Part shown: one piece after another, positions 1 through 9,227 of the stretch | How positions within the stretch are numbered: the first letter of the stretch is position 1 | How the letters are laid out: every line of letters begins with the position of its first letter | Origin: JBBQXK01 sp038251625 | Lineage (GTDB): Bacteria > Pseudomonadota > Alphaproteobacteria > Rhodobacterales > Rhodobacteraceae | DNA length: 21,453 bases | Direction of reading: 5' to 3' | Assembly: GCA_038251625.1 (NCBI GenBank) | Contig: JBBSBE010000065.1 | Span: forward strand, 1-21,453 | Made by a program: the position numbers and the translations under genes | The notes under the pieces: model-generated | Told to the model about the DNA's origin: nothing | What the model saw: only the letters and a program-made list of their open reading frames with translations | The model's database searches: none

Positions 1-25
1 CGGCAAAGCGGTTCTTGACGGGCAT
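1..25 (-). CDS. Start of a gene running off the left edge (possibly an M20 amidohydrolase)
   Basis: Only the first eight codons are visible, reading MPVKNRFA on the minus strand. The start is well supported by an AAGGAG ribosome binding site seven bases before the ATG. The peptide resembles the opening of M20-family aminoacylase/hippurate hydrolase proteins of related bacteria as I remember them, but eight residues cannot prove a family. The gene lies downstream of the cysteine-rich membrane protein on the same strand, 89 bp away, and could be co-transcribed with it. Confidence 0.55.
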
Positions 26-114
26 GATCGGGCTCCTTTTCCCGCAGATTGCGGCAAGGGCGTGTTTGGTGCAAGGGCTGTGGGGTTTCGTCGGCGGGGT
101 CGCCCGCCACACAT

Positions 115-1089
115 TCAGGGCGATGCCCTCGACGGAATGCCGCATCCGGGGTGGCCGAACAGATCTGCGCAAACGCTGCGCGCAAAGGCATCCGCGTAAA
201 GCACGGCCCCGGCGAGATCCTCCTGCGCAGCGCTGGCACCCCAGAAAAGATCAAGATCGGGTGCAATCGACCGGCGCATCTGGCAGTCGACCCAGCCTTG
301 CACAGGCGCGCCGGACCGGCACACCGCCGTCGCGCGACCAAACGCCGGATCATCAGCGGCAACAAGGCGCTCGTCGTCCCGCAGTGCATCGCCATCACCC
401 GTGGGGGCATCCGGAATACCGAAATCGCCCAACCGGATCCCGTTCGGGTCGAAGAGGATGACCCTGTCCACAGAACCCATCTCAGGGCGGTCCGCAGCGC
501 CATTGCAAAACGTCTTTTCCCATTCCGCAAGGTCCGGGGCACCGCAGCGTGCCACGTCCCTTTGGCGCGACGAAAGCGTGATCGCCCGGATGGCCAGCCG
601 TTCTGCCCCGTTCGCCGTTTTCCGGCAGATCCACCGGCGGTGCGCCGGGCTGAAAAGGTATCGCGCGTCTTGACGGGCATCTTGGCCAAGATAAAGGCTG
701 ATGACGCCATTCCAGGGCGCGGACCCGTCAACCCCGGCCAGCGTCAACGGGATCGGCCTTGCCAGACACGCTGCCGCAGGGGGGCGTATGTTCCAGTGCT
801 CAAGGAAAGTGAACCCGGCAAACCATGCGGGCAAGGCCAGAAGTCCCGCAAGATTCAACACGATCAGCAACCACCCACGCAGCCCGAACGACCGCGCCGC
901 AAGGACGCCCGCACGGGCAATGAATGGAATCGCCAGATACGGAGCGAAGAGATCGCGCCACACATTTCCGATGAATACGAGGGCTTCAGGCACATCCGAT
1001 GCGTCGAAAAAGACGATGCCCGCCTCAACGGCGAGGGTCATCAGCAGATAGGCCGCACAGAGCGCCAGAAAGGCACGCCAGCCCGGCAT
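115..1089 (-). CDS. Hypothetical membrane-anchored, cysteine-rich protein
   Basis: A 324-residue protein that I do not recognise. Three hydrophobic segments lie near residues 6-28, 47-66 and 72-95, followed by a soluble domain of about 225 residues. That domain contains eight cysteines (108, 155, 182, 195, 257, 269, 307, 316). An even number of cysteines after three membrane segments fits a disulfide-bonded domain outside the cytoplasm, which is inference. The start is uncertain. The ATG at 1089 has only a weak Shine-Dalgarno, and the frame stays open for 13 hydrophobic-rich codons upstream to a TAG at 1131-1129, with a CTG but no ATG, GTG or TTG. The protein therefore either begins at 1089 or has lost a few N-terminal residues. 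It is separated from the Hsp70-like gene by 226 bp, so it may be its own unit. Confidence 0.72.
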   Translation of the reverse strand: MPGWRAFLALCAAYLLMTLAVEAGIVFFDASDVPEALVFIGNVWRDLFAPYLAIPFIARAGVLAARSFGLRGWLLIVLNLAGLLALPAWFAGFTFLEHWNIRPPAAACLARPIPLTLAGVDGSAPWNGVISLYLGQDARQDARYLFSPAHRRWICRKTANGAERLAIRAITLSSRQRDVARCGAPDLAEWEKTFCNGAADRPEMGSVDRVILFDPNGIRLGDFGIPDAPTGDGDALRDDERLVAADDPAFGRATAVCRSGAPVQGWVDCQMRRSIAPDLDLFWGASAAQEDLAGAVLYADAFARSVCADLFGHPGCGIPSRASP

Positions 1090-1315
1090 CGCGAAGGGAA
1101 GGTTGAGGATCAGAAACCAAAAAGGCCGCTAGCAAAGCGCACTCTTTCACGGCTAGGCCACCCAATCCGTCCGCGATGAATACCCATCGCAAACACCGTG
1201 CACGCCGTCATCCGCGCACGACAATCGACAGCGATGAGGATCGCCCCCTTTGCATCCGACGCCCCCGGACGCGGTCAGGCGGCAGGGTCGGACAGTCCGT
1301 ACGCGGCACCCGCCT
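1090..1315. other. Intergenic gap with no gene recognised
   Basis: These 226 bases between two minus-strand genes hold only short frames that look like chance. I see no strong hairpin and no convincing promoter. A promoter for the gene ending at 115 would be expected here. Confidence 0.6.
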
Positions 1316-2578
1316 TCACCGGACCGCAGGCCCAAACCGCCGCGCGGCATCAAGCGCAAGGCCGGTACCCACCGATCCCAGCATGTCGCCTGTGGCGATC
1401 CTTACCCCCGGCAACACCGCCTGCACCACGCGGCGCACCACCGGCAGACCCGACGATCCCCCCGTCATGAAGACCGTCCCCACCTGATCTGCCGTCACCC
1501 CCGCACTGGCAAGCAGCGCCGCGATGGTCCCCCCGATCCGGTCCACCGGCACCGCCACCGCTTCCTCGAACCCTGCCCGCGTGGCAAGGGGGTTCGGACC
1601 CCCGGTCAGGTCAGACAATGCCAGCCGCGCCACCTCGGCCTCCGACAGCGCGATCTTCGCGTCCTCCACCGCCATCGCCACACCATGCCCCACCCGCCCC
1701 GCGATCACCCGCCGCAGCCGCGCGATCCGCTCGGGGTGGTCTGCCTCGGCCTCCAGCGCCTTCAGGTCCGCCTCGATCCGCTGGGTGTAGAGAAAGTTGA
1801 TCCGGTGCCAGGTCGCAAGATCGAGATAGTAATGCCGTGGCATCACCCCCCTGCCGTTCCCCGTTGTCGAAAGATAGCCAAGATTGGGCATCACCTCGGC
1901 CAGGCTCATCAGCCGGTCAAAATCCGTGCCGCCGACGCGGATGCCATCATTGGCCAGAATGTCCGTCGACCGGTCCGCCGCGCGCGCCCGTTCCGGCGAC
2001 ACCCGCAGAACCGAAAAGTCAGAGGTGCCTCCCCCGATGTCGACGATCAGCACCAACTCCTCACGCGCGATGCCTGCCTCGTACTGCAAGGCGGCGGCGA
2101 TGGGTTCGAACTGAAACCCCACCTCGCGAAACCCTAGGCCGCGCGCGATCTCTTCCAGCACCCCTTGCGCCGCCGCATCCGCCGCTGCGTCGTCATCGAC
2201 GAAATGGACCGGGCGGCCAAGCACCACCCGTTCCACCCCCGGCGCCGCAGCATCCAGCAGCCCGCGCAAGTGGCGGAAATAGCGCGCCACGATATCCTTG
2301 AAAGACACCGCCCGGTTGCCGACCCGCGTACGTTCCGACATCAGGGAAGATCCGAGCGTGCTTTTCAACCCCCGCATCAGCCGCCCCGGCTCGCCCTGCA
2401 CATAGGCCGCAATTGCCGCGCGGCCAAAATCGGGCGGATCGTCGTCATGCCAGAAAACCGCCGAAGGCAGGGTCAGCGCTTCACCTTCCAGCGGGATCAG
2501 CCGCGCCGCGCCGACATGCGCCACCGACACTGTCGAATTCGACGTGCCAAAGTCTATCCCGCAGGTCAGGGCTGGCAT
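1316..2578 (-). CDS. YegD-like short Hsp70-family protein
   Basis: A 420-residue actin-fold ATPase of the Hsp70 superfamily. Residues 7-17 (GIDFGTSNSTV) form the phosphate-1 loop, residues 178-188 (IVDIGGGTSDF) the phosphate-2 loop, and MTGGSSGLPVV near 371 the adenosine motif. An insert at about 230-265 (ending LDLATWHRINFLYT) is typical of the YegD branch. The protein stops after the nucleotide-binding domain and has no DnaK-type substrate-binding domain or lid, as is usual for YegD. The molecular role of this branch is not settled; a chaperone-like role is inferred from the fold only. The start has an AGGGA sequence upstream. It lies 56 bp downstream of the FAD oxidoreductase and is probably the last gene of that operon. 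Confidence 0.88.
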   Translation of the reverse strand: MPALTCGIDFGTSNSTVSVAHVGAARLIPLEGEALTLPSAVFWHDDDPPDFGRAAIAAYVQGEPGRLMRGLKSTLGSSLMSERTRVGNRAVSFKDIVARYFRHLRGLLDAAAPGVERVVLGRPVHFVDDDAAADAAAQGVLEEIARGLGFREVGFQFEPIAAALQYEAGIAREELVLIVDIGGGTSDFSVLRVSPERARAADRSTDILANDGIRVGGTDFDRLMSLAEVMPNLGYLSTTGNGRGVMPRHYYLDLATWHRINFLYTQRIEADLKALEAEADHPERIARLRRVIAGRVGHGVAMAVEDAKIALSEAEVARLALSDLTGGPNPLATRAGFEEAVAVPVDRIGGTIAALLASAGVTADQVGTVFMTGGSSGLPVVRRVVQAVLPGVRIATGDMLGSVGTGLALDAARRFGPAVR

Positions 2579-2634
2579 GGCGGTTCCCTCTGGTGAGCGC
2601 GCTGCCTACCCGCCCGCCGCCCGGGCGACAAGCC

Positions 2635-3966
2635 CTAGAGCGTCGGTCCCGGGGCCACTTTCGTGCCATCGGTGAACCGCGCAAAGCGGAACCGCGCGAG
2701 GTCATGCCCAATGTCGCGCCCGGCCACGAGATCCGCCACCACCCGCCCCATGCCGGGGCCGATGCCGAAGCCGTGCCCGCTCATCCCCGTGGCGATCACC
2801 AAGCCCTCGGGCCCCGCCCTGTCCACGACCGGCACCAGATCGGGCATCGTGTCGATCATGCCGCCCCAAACCGCACGCAGCCTTGGCCGCCCCAACGCGG
2901 GGAACGCGCGGGCAAAGGCGTCCTGCACGCGGCCGATGGTGCCTGCGTTCGGCGTAGGATTCAGCACGCGACACGCCTCGAACGGGCTTGTCCCCTCGCC
3001 CCAGCGCCGGGGCGTCCCCCAGGCATCGGGATGGCCGCTGGGTGCCGCCGCACGAAACCGCGTGTTGCGGAAATCCTTTTTCAGCACAGGCAAATACGCG
3101 CCAAAGCTTGCCATCGCGTCGCGCCCGAGAAAGAAATCGTGCTCAACCCCCGGCGCGATAGAATAGCCGCCATCGGCACGCCGCCGGAAAGCAAAGTCCG
3201 CATCCGCCGTGTTGCCGGAAAAAATCTCTGGCATCGGCTCCGTCGCCGCGACCGAGGCCAGCACCGAAAGTTGCGGCACCTTCACCCCGGCATTTCCCAG
3301 AAAAAGGCGTGACCAAGCGCCCCCCGCCACCACCACCTGATCGCAGGCGATGCGGCCCGCTTCCGTCACCACGCCCGCCACACGGCCCGCTGCAAGTTCC
3401 AAAGCACGCACCGCGCAGCCCTCAACCACCGCGACACCCTTGGCCGCCAAGGCGGCTGCCAGAAGGGGCACTGCAACCCAAGGCTCTGCCCGTGCGTCGG
3501 ATGCGGTCCAGAGGCCGGAGGTCCACCCCCCCGCCGCGCCCAGACGCGCCTCGACCTCGCGCCGCGACAGCATCACCGTGTCAAGGCCGTGCGCGCGCGC
3601 GTGGACCAGCCACCCCTCGAACCCCTCGGCCTCTTTCGCGGTCTTGCCAAGGTACATCACGCCCGATTGCGTGAAGCCCAGACCCGGCACCTCCTGTGCC
3701 AGCCGCTGCCAGATGCGCAAGGATTCCATCATGATCGGCAATTCCGCCAGATCCCGCCCCTGCTGGCGGACCCAGCCCCAGTTGCGCCCCGACTGCTCGG
3801 CCCCCACGCGCCCCTTTTCGCAGACCACCACCGACAGGCCGCGTTCGGCCAGATGCCAGGCCGTCATCACCCCGATGATCCCGCCGCCCACAACCACCAC
3901 ATCGGCGCGGCCGGGCGGGGGCCCGGGAAAGCGCAAAGGGCCGACCCCCGCGAAAGGGAAGGTCAT
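2635..3966 (-). CDS. FAD-dependent oxidoreductase, DAO family
   Basis: A 443-residue flavoprotein of the D-amino-acid oxidase/glycine oxidase-like family, which oxidises amines or amino acids with FAD. The dinucleotide-binding motif VVVVGGGIIG lies at residues 23-32, followed by E50, which would bind the FAD ribose. A block SGRNWGWVRQQGRD at about 59-72 is characteristic of a DAO subgroup common in alphaproteobacteria. A second FAD contact is visible at the C-terminus (ATGMSGHGFGIGPGMG). No signal peptide is seen. The substrate cannot be read from sequence. Its ATG overlaps the stop codon of the upstream deacetylase gene (ATGA at 3966-3963), so the two are almost certainly translated together, which suggests consecutive steps on one nitrogen compound. 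Confidence 0.9.
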   Translation of the reverse strand: MTFPFAGVGPLRFPGPPPGRADVVVVGGGIIGVMTAWHLAERGLSVVVCEKGRVGAEQSGRNWGWVRQQGRDLAELPIMMESLRIWQRLAQEVPGLGFTQSGVMYLGKTAKEAEGFEGWLVHARAHGLDTVMLSRREVEARLGAAGGWTSGLWTASDARAEPWVAVPLLAAALAAKGVAVVEGCAVRALELAAGRVAGVVTEAGRIACDQVVVAGGAWSRLFLGNAGVKVPQLSVLASVAATEPMPEIFSGNTADADFAFRRRADGGYSIAPGVEHDFFLGRDAMASFGAYLPVLKKDFRNTRFRAAAPSGHPDAWGTPRRWGEGTSPFEACRVLNPTPNAGTIGRVQDAFARAFPALGRPRLRAVWGGMIDTMPDLVPVVDRAGPEGLVIATGMSGHGFGIGPGMGRVVADLVAGRDIGHDLARFRFARFTDGTKVAPGPTL

Positions 3967-5126
3967 CCCCTCAAACTCTCCAGCAAGCGCCGCATGAAGG
4001 CCTGCCCGGCCTCGAACTCTGCCACCTCCAGAAACTCGTCGGGCTGGTGCGCCTGCGCGATGTCACCGGGGCCGCAAACCACAGCCGAATAGCCCTCGGC
4101 CTGAAACTGCCCGGCCTCGGTGCCATAACTTACCACATGGGTGCCGTTGTCGCCGGTCAGCCGCCGCGCCAGCGCCTCTGCCGCGCCCTCCGCCTCGGGC
4201 GCCAGCGCGGGCACATCGAAGAAGCGGTCAAGAACGATGCCTGCCTCGGGCCGCACCGCCTTCATCCCCGCCTCCACCCGCGCCACTTCCGCCTCGAACC
4301 GGTCACGCCAGGCGGAAACGCTTTCGCCGGGTACCACGCGGAACTCGATGGAAAACGTGCAATCGGCCGCCGTGATGTTATGCGCAGTGCCGCCCGAAAT
4401 CATGCCGGTATGGACCGTGGTGAACGGCGGGCGGAACAGCGCAGCGGTCGGCGTCGCATCGCGTGCCTGCACGTCGGCGTTCGTGTCGTTCGCCCACTGG
4501 ATCAGACGCGCGGCCTCCATGATCGCGCTCACGCCCTCGGGCAACAGCGAGGAATGGACCTCGAACCCCTTCATCCCGACCTTGTAACCGGTTCCCCCCT
4601 TGTGGCCCGTCACCACCTTCATCGTGGATGGCTCGCCCACGATCACGGCCTCCGCGCGCGGCAGGCTTTTCACCATGTCGGCGATCATCGGGGGGGCGCC
4701 GGTGCAGCCGATCTCTTCGTCGTAGCTCAGTGCAATCTGCAAGGGCCGCGTCACGCCGCCCAGATGCGCTTCTACCATCGCCCAGATCGCCAGCGCATCG
4801 AACCCCTTCATGTCGCAGGTGCCGCGCCCGTAAAGCCGTCCGTCGCGTTCGGTGACGACCCAAGGATCGGTCGTCCAGGGCTGGCCATCGACCGGCACCA
4901 CATCGGTATGCCCCGACAGGACCACGCCGCCCGCCACCTCTGGCCCGACATGGGCGTAAAGCGCTGCTTTCGTGCGATCCTCGTTCCAATAGCGGTGCGC
5001 TGTGATCCCGAAGCCGTCGAGATAATCCTCCACCCAATCGACCAGCGGCAGGTTCGTATCGCGGCTCACGGTCGGAAAAGCCACGAGGCGATCGAGGATT
5101 TCTCGAGGGGACAGGGGGTTGGGCAT
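3963..5126 (-). CDS. argE: ArgE-type M20 deacetylase (acetylornithine deacetylase-like)
   Basis: A 387-residue zinc metallopeptidase-fold enzyme matching acetylornithine deacetylases, which remove the acetyl group from N2-acetyl-ornithine. Metal ligands and catalytic residues are readable: H73 and D75 in SGHTDVVPVDG, D105 in RGTCDMKG, E137 (general base) and E138 in SYDEEIGC, E165 in VGEPST, and H360 in AHQPDEF. The open frame extends 97 codons further upstream, but the start at 5126 was chosen because it has an AAGGAG site nine to ten bases before it and gives the normal family length. The neighbouring amine oxidase and divergent peptide importer suggest a catabolic role on an acylated amino compound rather than arginine synthesis. 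The argE name is therefore by similarity only. Confidence 0.88.
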   Translation of the reverse strand: MPNPLSPREILDRLVAFPTVSRDTNLPLVDWVEDYLDGFGITAHRYWNEDRTKAALYAHVGPEVAGGVVLSGHTDVVPVDGQPWTTDPWVVTERDGRLYGRGTCDMKGFDALAIWAMVEAHLGGVTRPLQIALSYDEEIGCTGAPPMIADMVKSLPRAEAVIVGEPSTMKVVTGHKGGTGYKVGMKGFEVHSSLLPEGVSAIMEAARLIQWANDTNADVQARDATPTAALFRPPFTTVHTGMISGGTAHNITAADCTFSIEFRVVPGESVSAWRDRFEAEVARVEAGMKAVRPEAGIVLDRFFDVPALAPEAEGAAEALARRLTGDNGTHVVSYGTEAGQFQAEGYSAVVCGPGDIAQAHQPDEFLEVAEFEAGQAFMRRLLESLRG

Positions 5127-5202
5127 GGGGCGCTCCTTGGCAGACGCGGCAGGGTGGCGCGGCGCCTCCGCAGGGTCAAGCCCGTCCCCCTGCCTGCCTG
5201 CG

Positions 5203-5225
5203 ATCTGCCCGTCTTTCGGGCAGAT
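5203..5225. repeat. Inverted repeat in the deacetylase leader
   Basis: Perfect nine-base arms ATCTGCCCG and CGGGCAGAT are separated by five bases. It lies 77 bases upstream of the deacetylase start, so it could be a leader hairpin or a binding site for a dimeric regulator. No T run follows on either strand, which argues against a simple terminator. Confidence 0.55.
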
Positions 5226-5326
5226 TGCCGCCTTCCAACCATACGACGCAAAGTCAACACCGGACCGCCCGCGAAAGGTTGTTGCGGCACGGCCAAAAAT
5301 CGCTAACACTGGGTAGCACAACAGGG

Positions 5327-5340
5327 CCCGTTTAAACGGG
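5327..5340. promoter_or_regulatory. 14-bp perfect palindrome before the importer operon
   Basis: The sequence CCCGTTTAAACGGG is fully self-complementary and sits 42 bases upstream of the first importer ATG. It is in the promoter region expected for that operon, so an operator role is possible. I see no regulator gene next to it and only weak promoter-like boxes nearby (TTGCGG at 5282, TAACAC at 5304). Confidence 0.4.
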
Positions 5341-5382
5341 ATCCAGAAAAATAAGAAATAACAATGGTCTGGGGAGCTGCTG

Positions 5383-6403
<1,021 letters not shown>

Positions 6404-6414
<11 letters not shown>

Positions 6415-7462
6415 CGCGGCCTCCACGCCTTTGGTGCAAGTGCGCGATCTGAAGATGTATTTTCCGATCCGTACCGGCATTTTCCGCCGCCATACCGGCG
6501 ATGTGAAGGCGGTGGACCGGATCAGCTTTGACATTCAGCAGGGCGAGACATTGGGCCTGGTGGGCGAATCCGGCTGTGGCAAATCCACCGTGGGCCGCGC
6601 GCTCTTGCGGCTCTATGAGGTGTCCGGGGGGTCGATCACCATCGACGGGGTGGATATCGCACATCTTTCCGCGGAAAAGCTGCGCCAGAAGCGACCGACG
6701 ATGCAGATGGTGTTTCAGGACCCGCAGGCCAGCCTCAACCCCCGCATGACCGTCGCCGCCATCATCGGCGAGCCACTGGACGAACACACCAACTGGTCCA
6801 CCCAGAAAAAACAGGACCGCGTGTACGAACTGATGGATGCCGTGGGCCTGAACCGCCGCTTTGCCAACCGGTATCCGCACGCCTTTTCCGGCGGGCAGCG
6901 GCAGCGCATCGGGATCGCCCGGGCGCTGGCGCTGAACCCCAAGTTCATCGTATGCGACGAACCGATCGCGGCGCTTGATGTGTCGATCCAGGCGCAGGTG
7001 GTGAACCTGCTGGAGGATTTGCAGGAAAAGTTCGGGCTGACCTATCTTTTCATCAGCCATGACCTTTCCATGGTGCGCCACATCGCCGACCGCGTGGCGG
7101 TGATGTACCTCGGCCGCATTGCCGAGCTTAGCCCCCGCGATCCGCTTTACGCCCGGCCCCTGCACCCCTACGCCAAGGCGCTGCTGTCGGCCGTGCCCGA
7201 ACCTGACCCCGAGCGCGAGGCGACGCGAAAGCGCATCATCCTCAAGGGTGACGTGCCATCACCCGCAAAGCCCCCCAAGGGCTGCAACTTCTGTACCCGC
7301 TGCCCCGAGGTCATCGCGATCTGCCGCGAGGTGAAACCCGAATTGCAAGAGGTCGAGCCCGGGCGATACGTCGCCTGCCACCTCTTTTCAGATAACAAAG
7401 GCGCCGGGCCAACCGGCGGCACCGAGGCCAAAGAGCTGATCCAACAAGGAGAGAATCTATGA
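6404..7462 (+). CDS. dppF: Peptide ABC transporter ATP-binding protein (OppF/DppF type)
   Basis: A 352-residue ATPase, partner of the preceding one in the heterodimeric motor. Walker A GESGCGKS is at 54-61, Q105 in the Q-loop, signature FSGGQRQR at 161-168, Walker B FIVCDEP at 181-187 and H219 in the H-loop. The C-terminal region has cysteines 294, 297, 300, 307 and 325 (CNFCTRC followed by further single cysteines), one more than the usual four. Its ATG lies inside the end of the upstream gene and its TGA overlaps the ATG of the binding-protein gene (ATGA), showing tight translational coupling. The last 20 or so residues are glycine/glutamate rich and probably disordered. Confidence 0.93.
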
Positions 7463-9159
7463 AACTCAGAACTGCGTTCCTGGGCGCTGCGGCAATTGCC
7501 GCCCTGGCCCCGGCCGCCTATGCCGAACGGGGGTCGGACGGCAACGTCAACGTCCTCTACTGGCAGGCGGTATCTATCCTGAACCCGTACCTTTCGTCGG
7601 GCACCAAGGATGTGGAAGCCTCGTCGCTTGTGCTGGAAGGCATGGCGGGCTTTGACGAAACCGGCGTTGTGTTTCCGCGTCTGGCGGAATCGGTGCCCAC
7701 CGTCGAAAATGGCGGCGTTTCCGCCGACCTGACCCAGATCACCTGGAAGCTGAAGCCCGGTCTTCTGTGGTCCGATGGCAGCGCCGTGACCTCGGCCGAT
7801 GCCAAGTTCACCTACGAATACTGCACCCACCCCGAGGGCGGTTGCGCTCAGGCCGCGCGGTATGAGGGCATCAAGTCCATCGACACGCCCGACGATCTGA
7901 CCATCGTCGTCACCTTCACGGCGGCGAAGCCCAACCCCTATCAGGCCTTCGTTGGCGGCACCTCGCCGATCATCCAGAAGGCGCAGTTTGAAAACTGCCT
8001 CGGCGCCGCTGCGGCCACCTGCACGGCGGCCAACTTCGGCCCCATCGGCACCGGCCCCTTCATGGTGACGGATTTCAAGGTCAACGACGTGGTGACCTTT
8101 GCCGCCAACCCCAACTACCGCGATCCCGCGAAGCCCGCTTTCGCCACCATGACGCTCAAGGGCGGCGGTGAAGCCGCAGCTTCGGCCCGCGCCGTGATGG
8201 AAACGGGCGAGTTCGACTATGGCTGGAACACCCAGATCAACCCCGAGCTTCAGGCCCAGATGGCCGCAGGCGGCAAGGGCGAGTTTGTTTCGGGCTTCGG
8301 CACGCTGGTCGAGCGGATCGAGATGAACATGACCGATCCGTCGCCGGATCTGGCCGAAGGCGAGCGCGCGACGCCGAAGCATCCGCACCCGTTCCTGTCG
8401 GATATTCGCGTGCGCAAGGCGCTGTCGATGTCCATCGACCGCAATCTGCTGGTTGAGGTCGGCTACGGTGCCGCCGGTCGTCCGACCTGCAACCTCGTGC
8501 CCGCGCCCGAAATGTTTGCATCCGACAACACCGAATGTCTGACGCAGGACATGGCCGGTGCCAAGGCGCTGCTGGATGAAGCAGGCTGGACGATGGGATC
8601 GGACGGCGTGCGCGAGAAGGACGGCAAGAAGCTGTCGATCCTCTATCAAACCTCCACCAACGCCGTCCGTCAGGACTTCCAGGCGCTGGTCAAGGGCTGG
8701 TGGAACGAGCTTGGCGTGCAGGTGGAACTGAAGAACATCGACGCCGGCGTCTACTTCGGCGGCGACCCGGGTTCGCCCGACACGTTCCAGAAGTTCTATG
8801 CAGACGTCGAAATGTACGCCAACAACTTTGACGGTACCGACCCCGAGCCCTACCTCGGCCAGTACCTCTGCAACAAGATCCCCGGACCGGAAAACCAGTG
8901 GCAGGGCGAGAACATCAACCGCTTCTGCGACCCGGCCTATGATGCGCTCTGGGCGGAACTCTCGAAGACCGCCGAGATGTCCAAGCGCGCCGAGATCGCC
9001 AAGAAGCTGAACGACATGCTGACGAAAGACAGCTTCGTCGTGGTGGCCCTCGTCGACCGTGGCCGCCTGTCGGCCAAGTCGAATACGCTGGGTGGTGCTG
9101 TCCTGAACACCTGGGACACCGAGCTTTGGAACGCGCAAGACTGGTTCCGCGTGAAGTGA
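7459..9159 (+). CDS. dppA: Periplasmic peptide-binding protein of the ABC importer (SBP family 5)
   Basis: A 566-residue solute-binding protein that captures the ligand in the periplasm and delivers it to the permeases. The N-terminus is a classical signal peptide ending AYA at residue 22, with no lipobox. Family-5 features include the LLWSDGSAVTSADAKFTYE block near residue 100 and the IRVRKALSMSIDRNLLVEVGYG block near 320. It has an AAGGAGAG ribosome binding site, the strongest of the operon, which suits the high demand for the binding protein. Several cysteines in the C-terminal half (for example in QYLCNK and RFCDPAYDAL) could form disulfides. The ligand is unknown. Placing the binding protein between the ATPases and the permeases is a less common order than dppABCDF. 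Confidence 0.92.
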   Translation: MKLRTAFLGAAAIAALAPAAYAERGSDGNVNVLYWQAVSILNPYLSSGTKDVEASSLVLEGMAGFDETGVVFPRLAESVPTVENGGVSADLTQITWKLKPGLLWSDGSAVTSADAKFTYEYCTHPEGGCAQAARYEGIKSIDTPDDLTIVVTFTAAKPNPYQAFVGGTSPIIQKAQFENCLGAAAATCTAANFGPIGTGPFMVTDFKVNDVVTFAANPNYRDPAKPAFATMTLKGGGEAAASARAVMETGEFDYGWNTQINPELQAQMAAGGKGEFVSGFGTLVERIEMNMTDPSPDLAEGERATPKHPHPFLSDIRVRKALSMSIDRNLLVEVGYGAAGRPTCNLVPAPEMFASDNTECLTQDMAGAKALLDEAGWTMGSDGVREKDGKKLSILYQTSTNAVRQDFQALVKGWWNELGVQVELKNIDAGVYFGGDPGSPDTFQKFYADVEMYANNFDGTDPEPYLGQYLCNKIPGPENQWQGENINRFCDPAYDALWAELSKTAEMSKRAEIAKKLNDMLTKDSFVVVALVDRGRLSAKSNTLGGAVLNTWDTELWNAQDWFRVK

Positions 9160-9169
9160 TCTGACCCCC

Positions 9170-9198
9170 GGGGGCGGCCCAACATACGGGCCGCCCCC
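9170..9198 (+). terminator. GC-rich hairpin between the binding protein and permease genes
   Basis: Eleven-base perfect arms GGGGGCGGCCC and GGGCCGCCCCC flank a seven-base loop, followed by a weakly T-rich stretch ATTCTCTTT. It starts ten bases after the binding-protein stop and ends 29 bases before the permease start. It probably terminates or stabilises part of the transcripts so that binding protein is made in excess over permease. Confidence 0.65.
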
Positions 9199-9227
9199 AT
9201 TCTCTTTCCCATAGGGGCACACGGCCG

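Noticed and set aside
49..1179. 376-codon plus-strand frame opposite the cysteine-rich membrane protein
   Set aside because: Very rich in arginine and proline without a motif, whereas the minus-strand frame has clear membrane helices.
1153..1359. 68-codon minus-strand frame in the gap after the Hsp70-like gene
   Set aside because: It overlaps the end of that gene in another frame, has no ribosome binding site and resembles chance coding in GC-rich DNA.
4047..5306. 419-codon plus-strand frame opposite the deacetylase
   Set aside because: The minus strand carries every M20 metal ligand. This frame has no recognisable domain and high histidine/arginine content.
7168..9222. 684-codon open frame on the minus strand opposite the binding protein
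   Set aside because: It mirrors the codon pattern of the real plus-strand gene, which has a signal peptide, family motifs and operon overlaps. The antisense protein shows no known domain.
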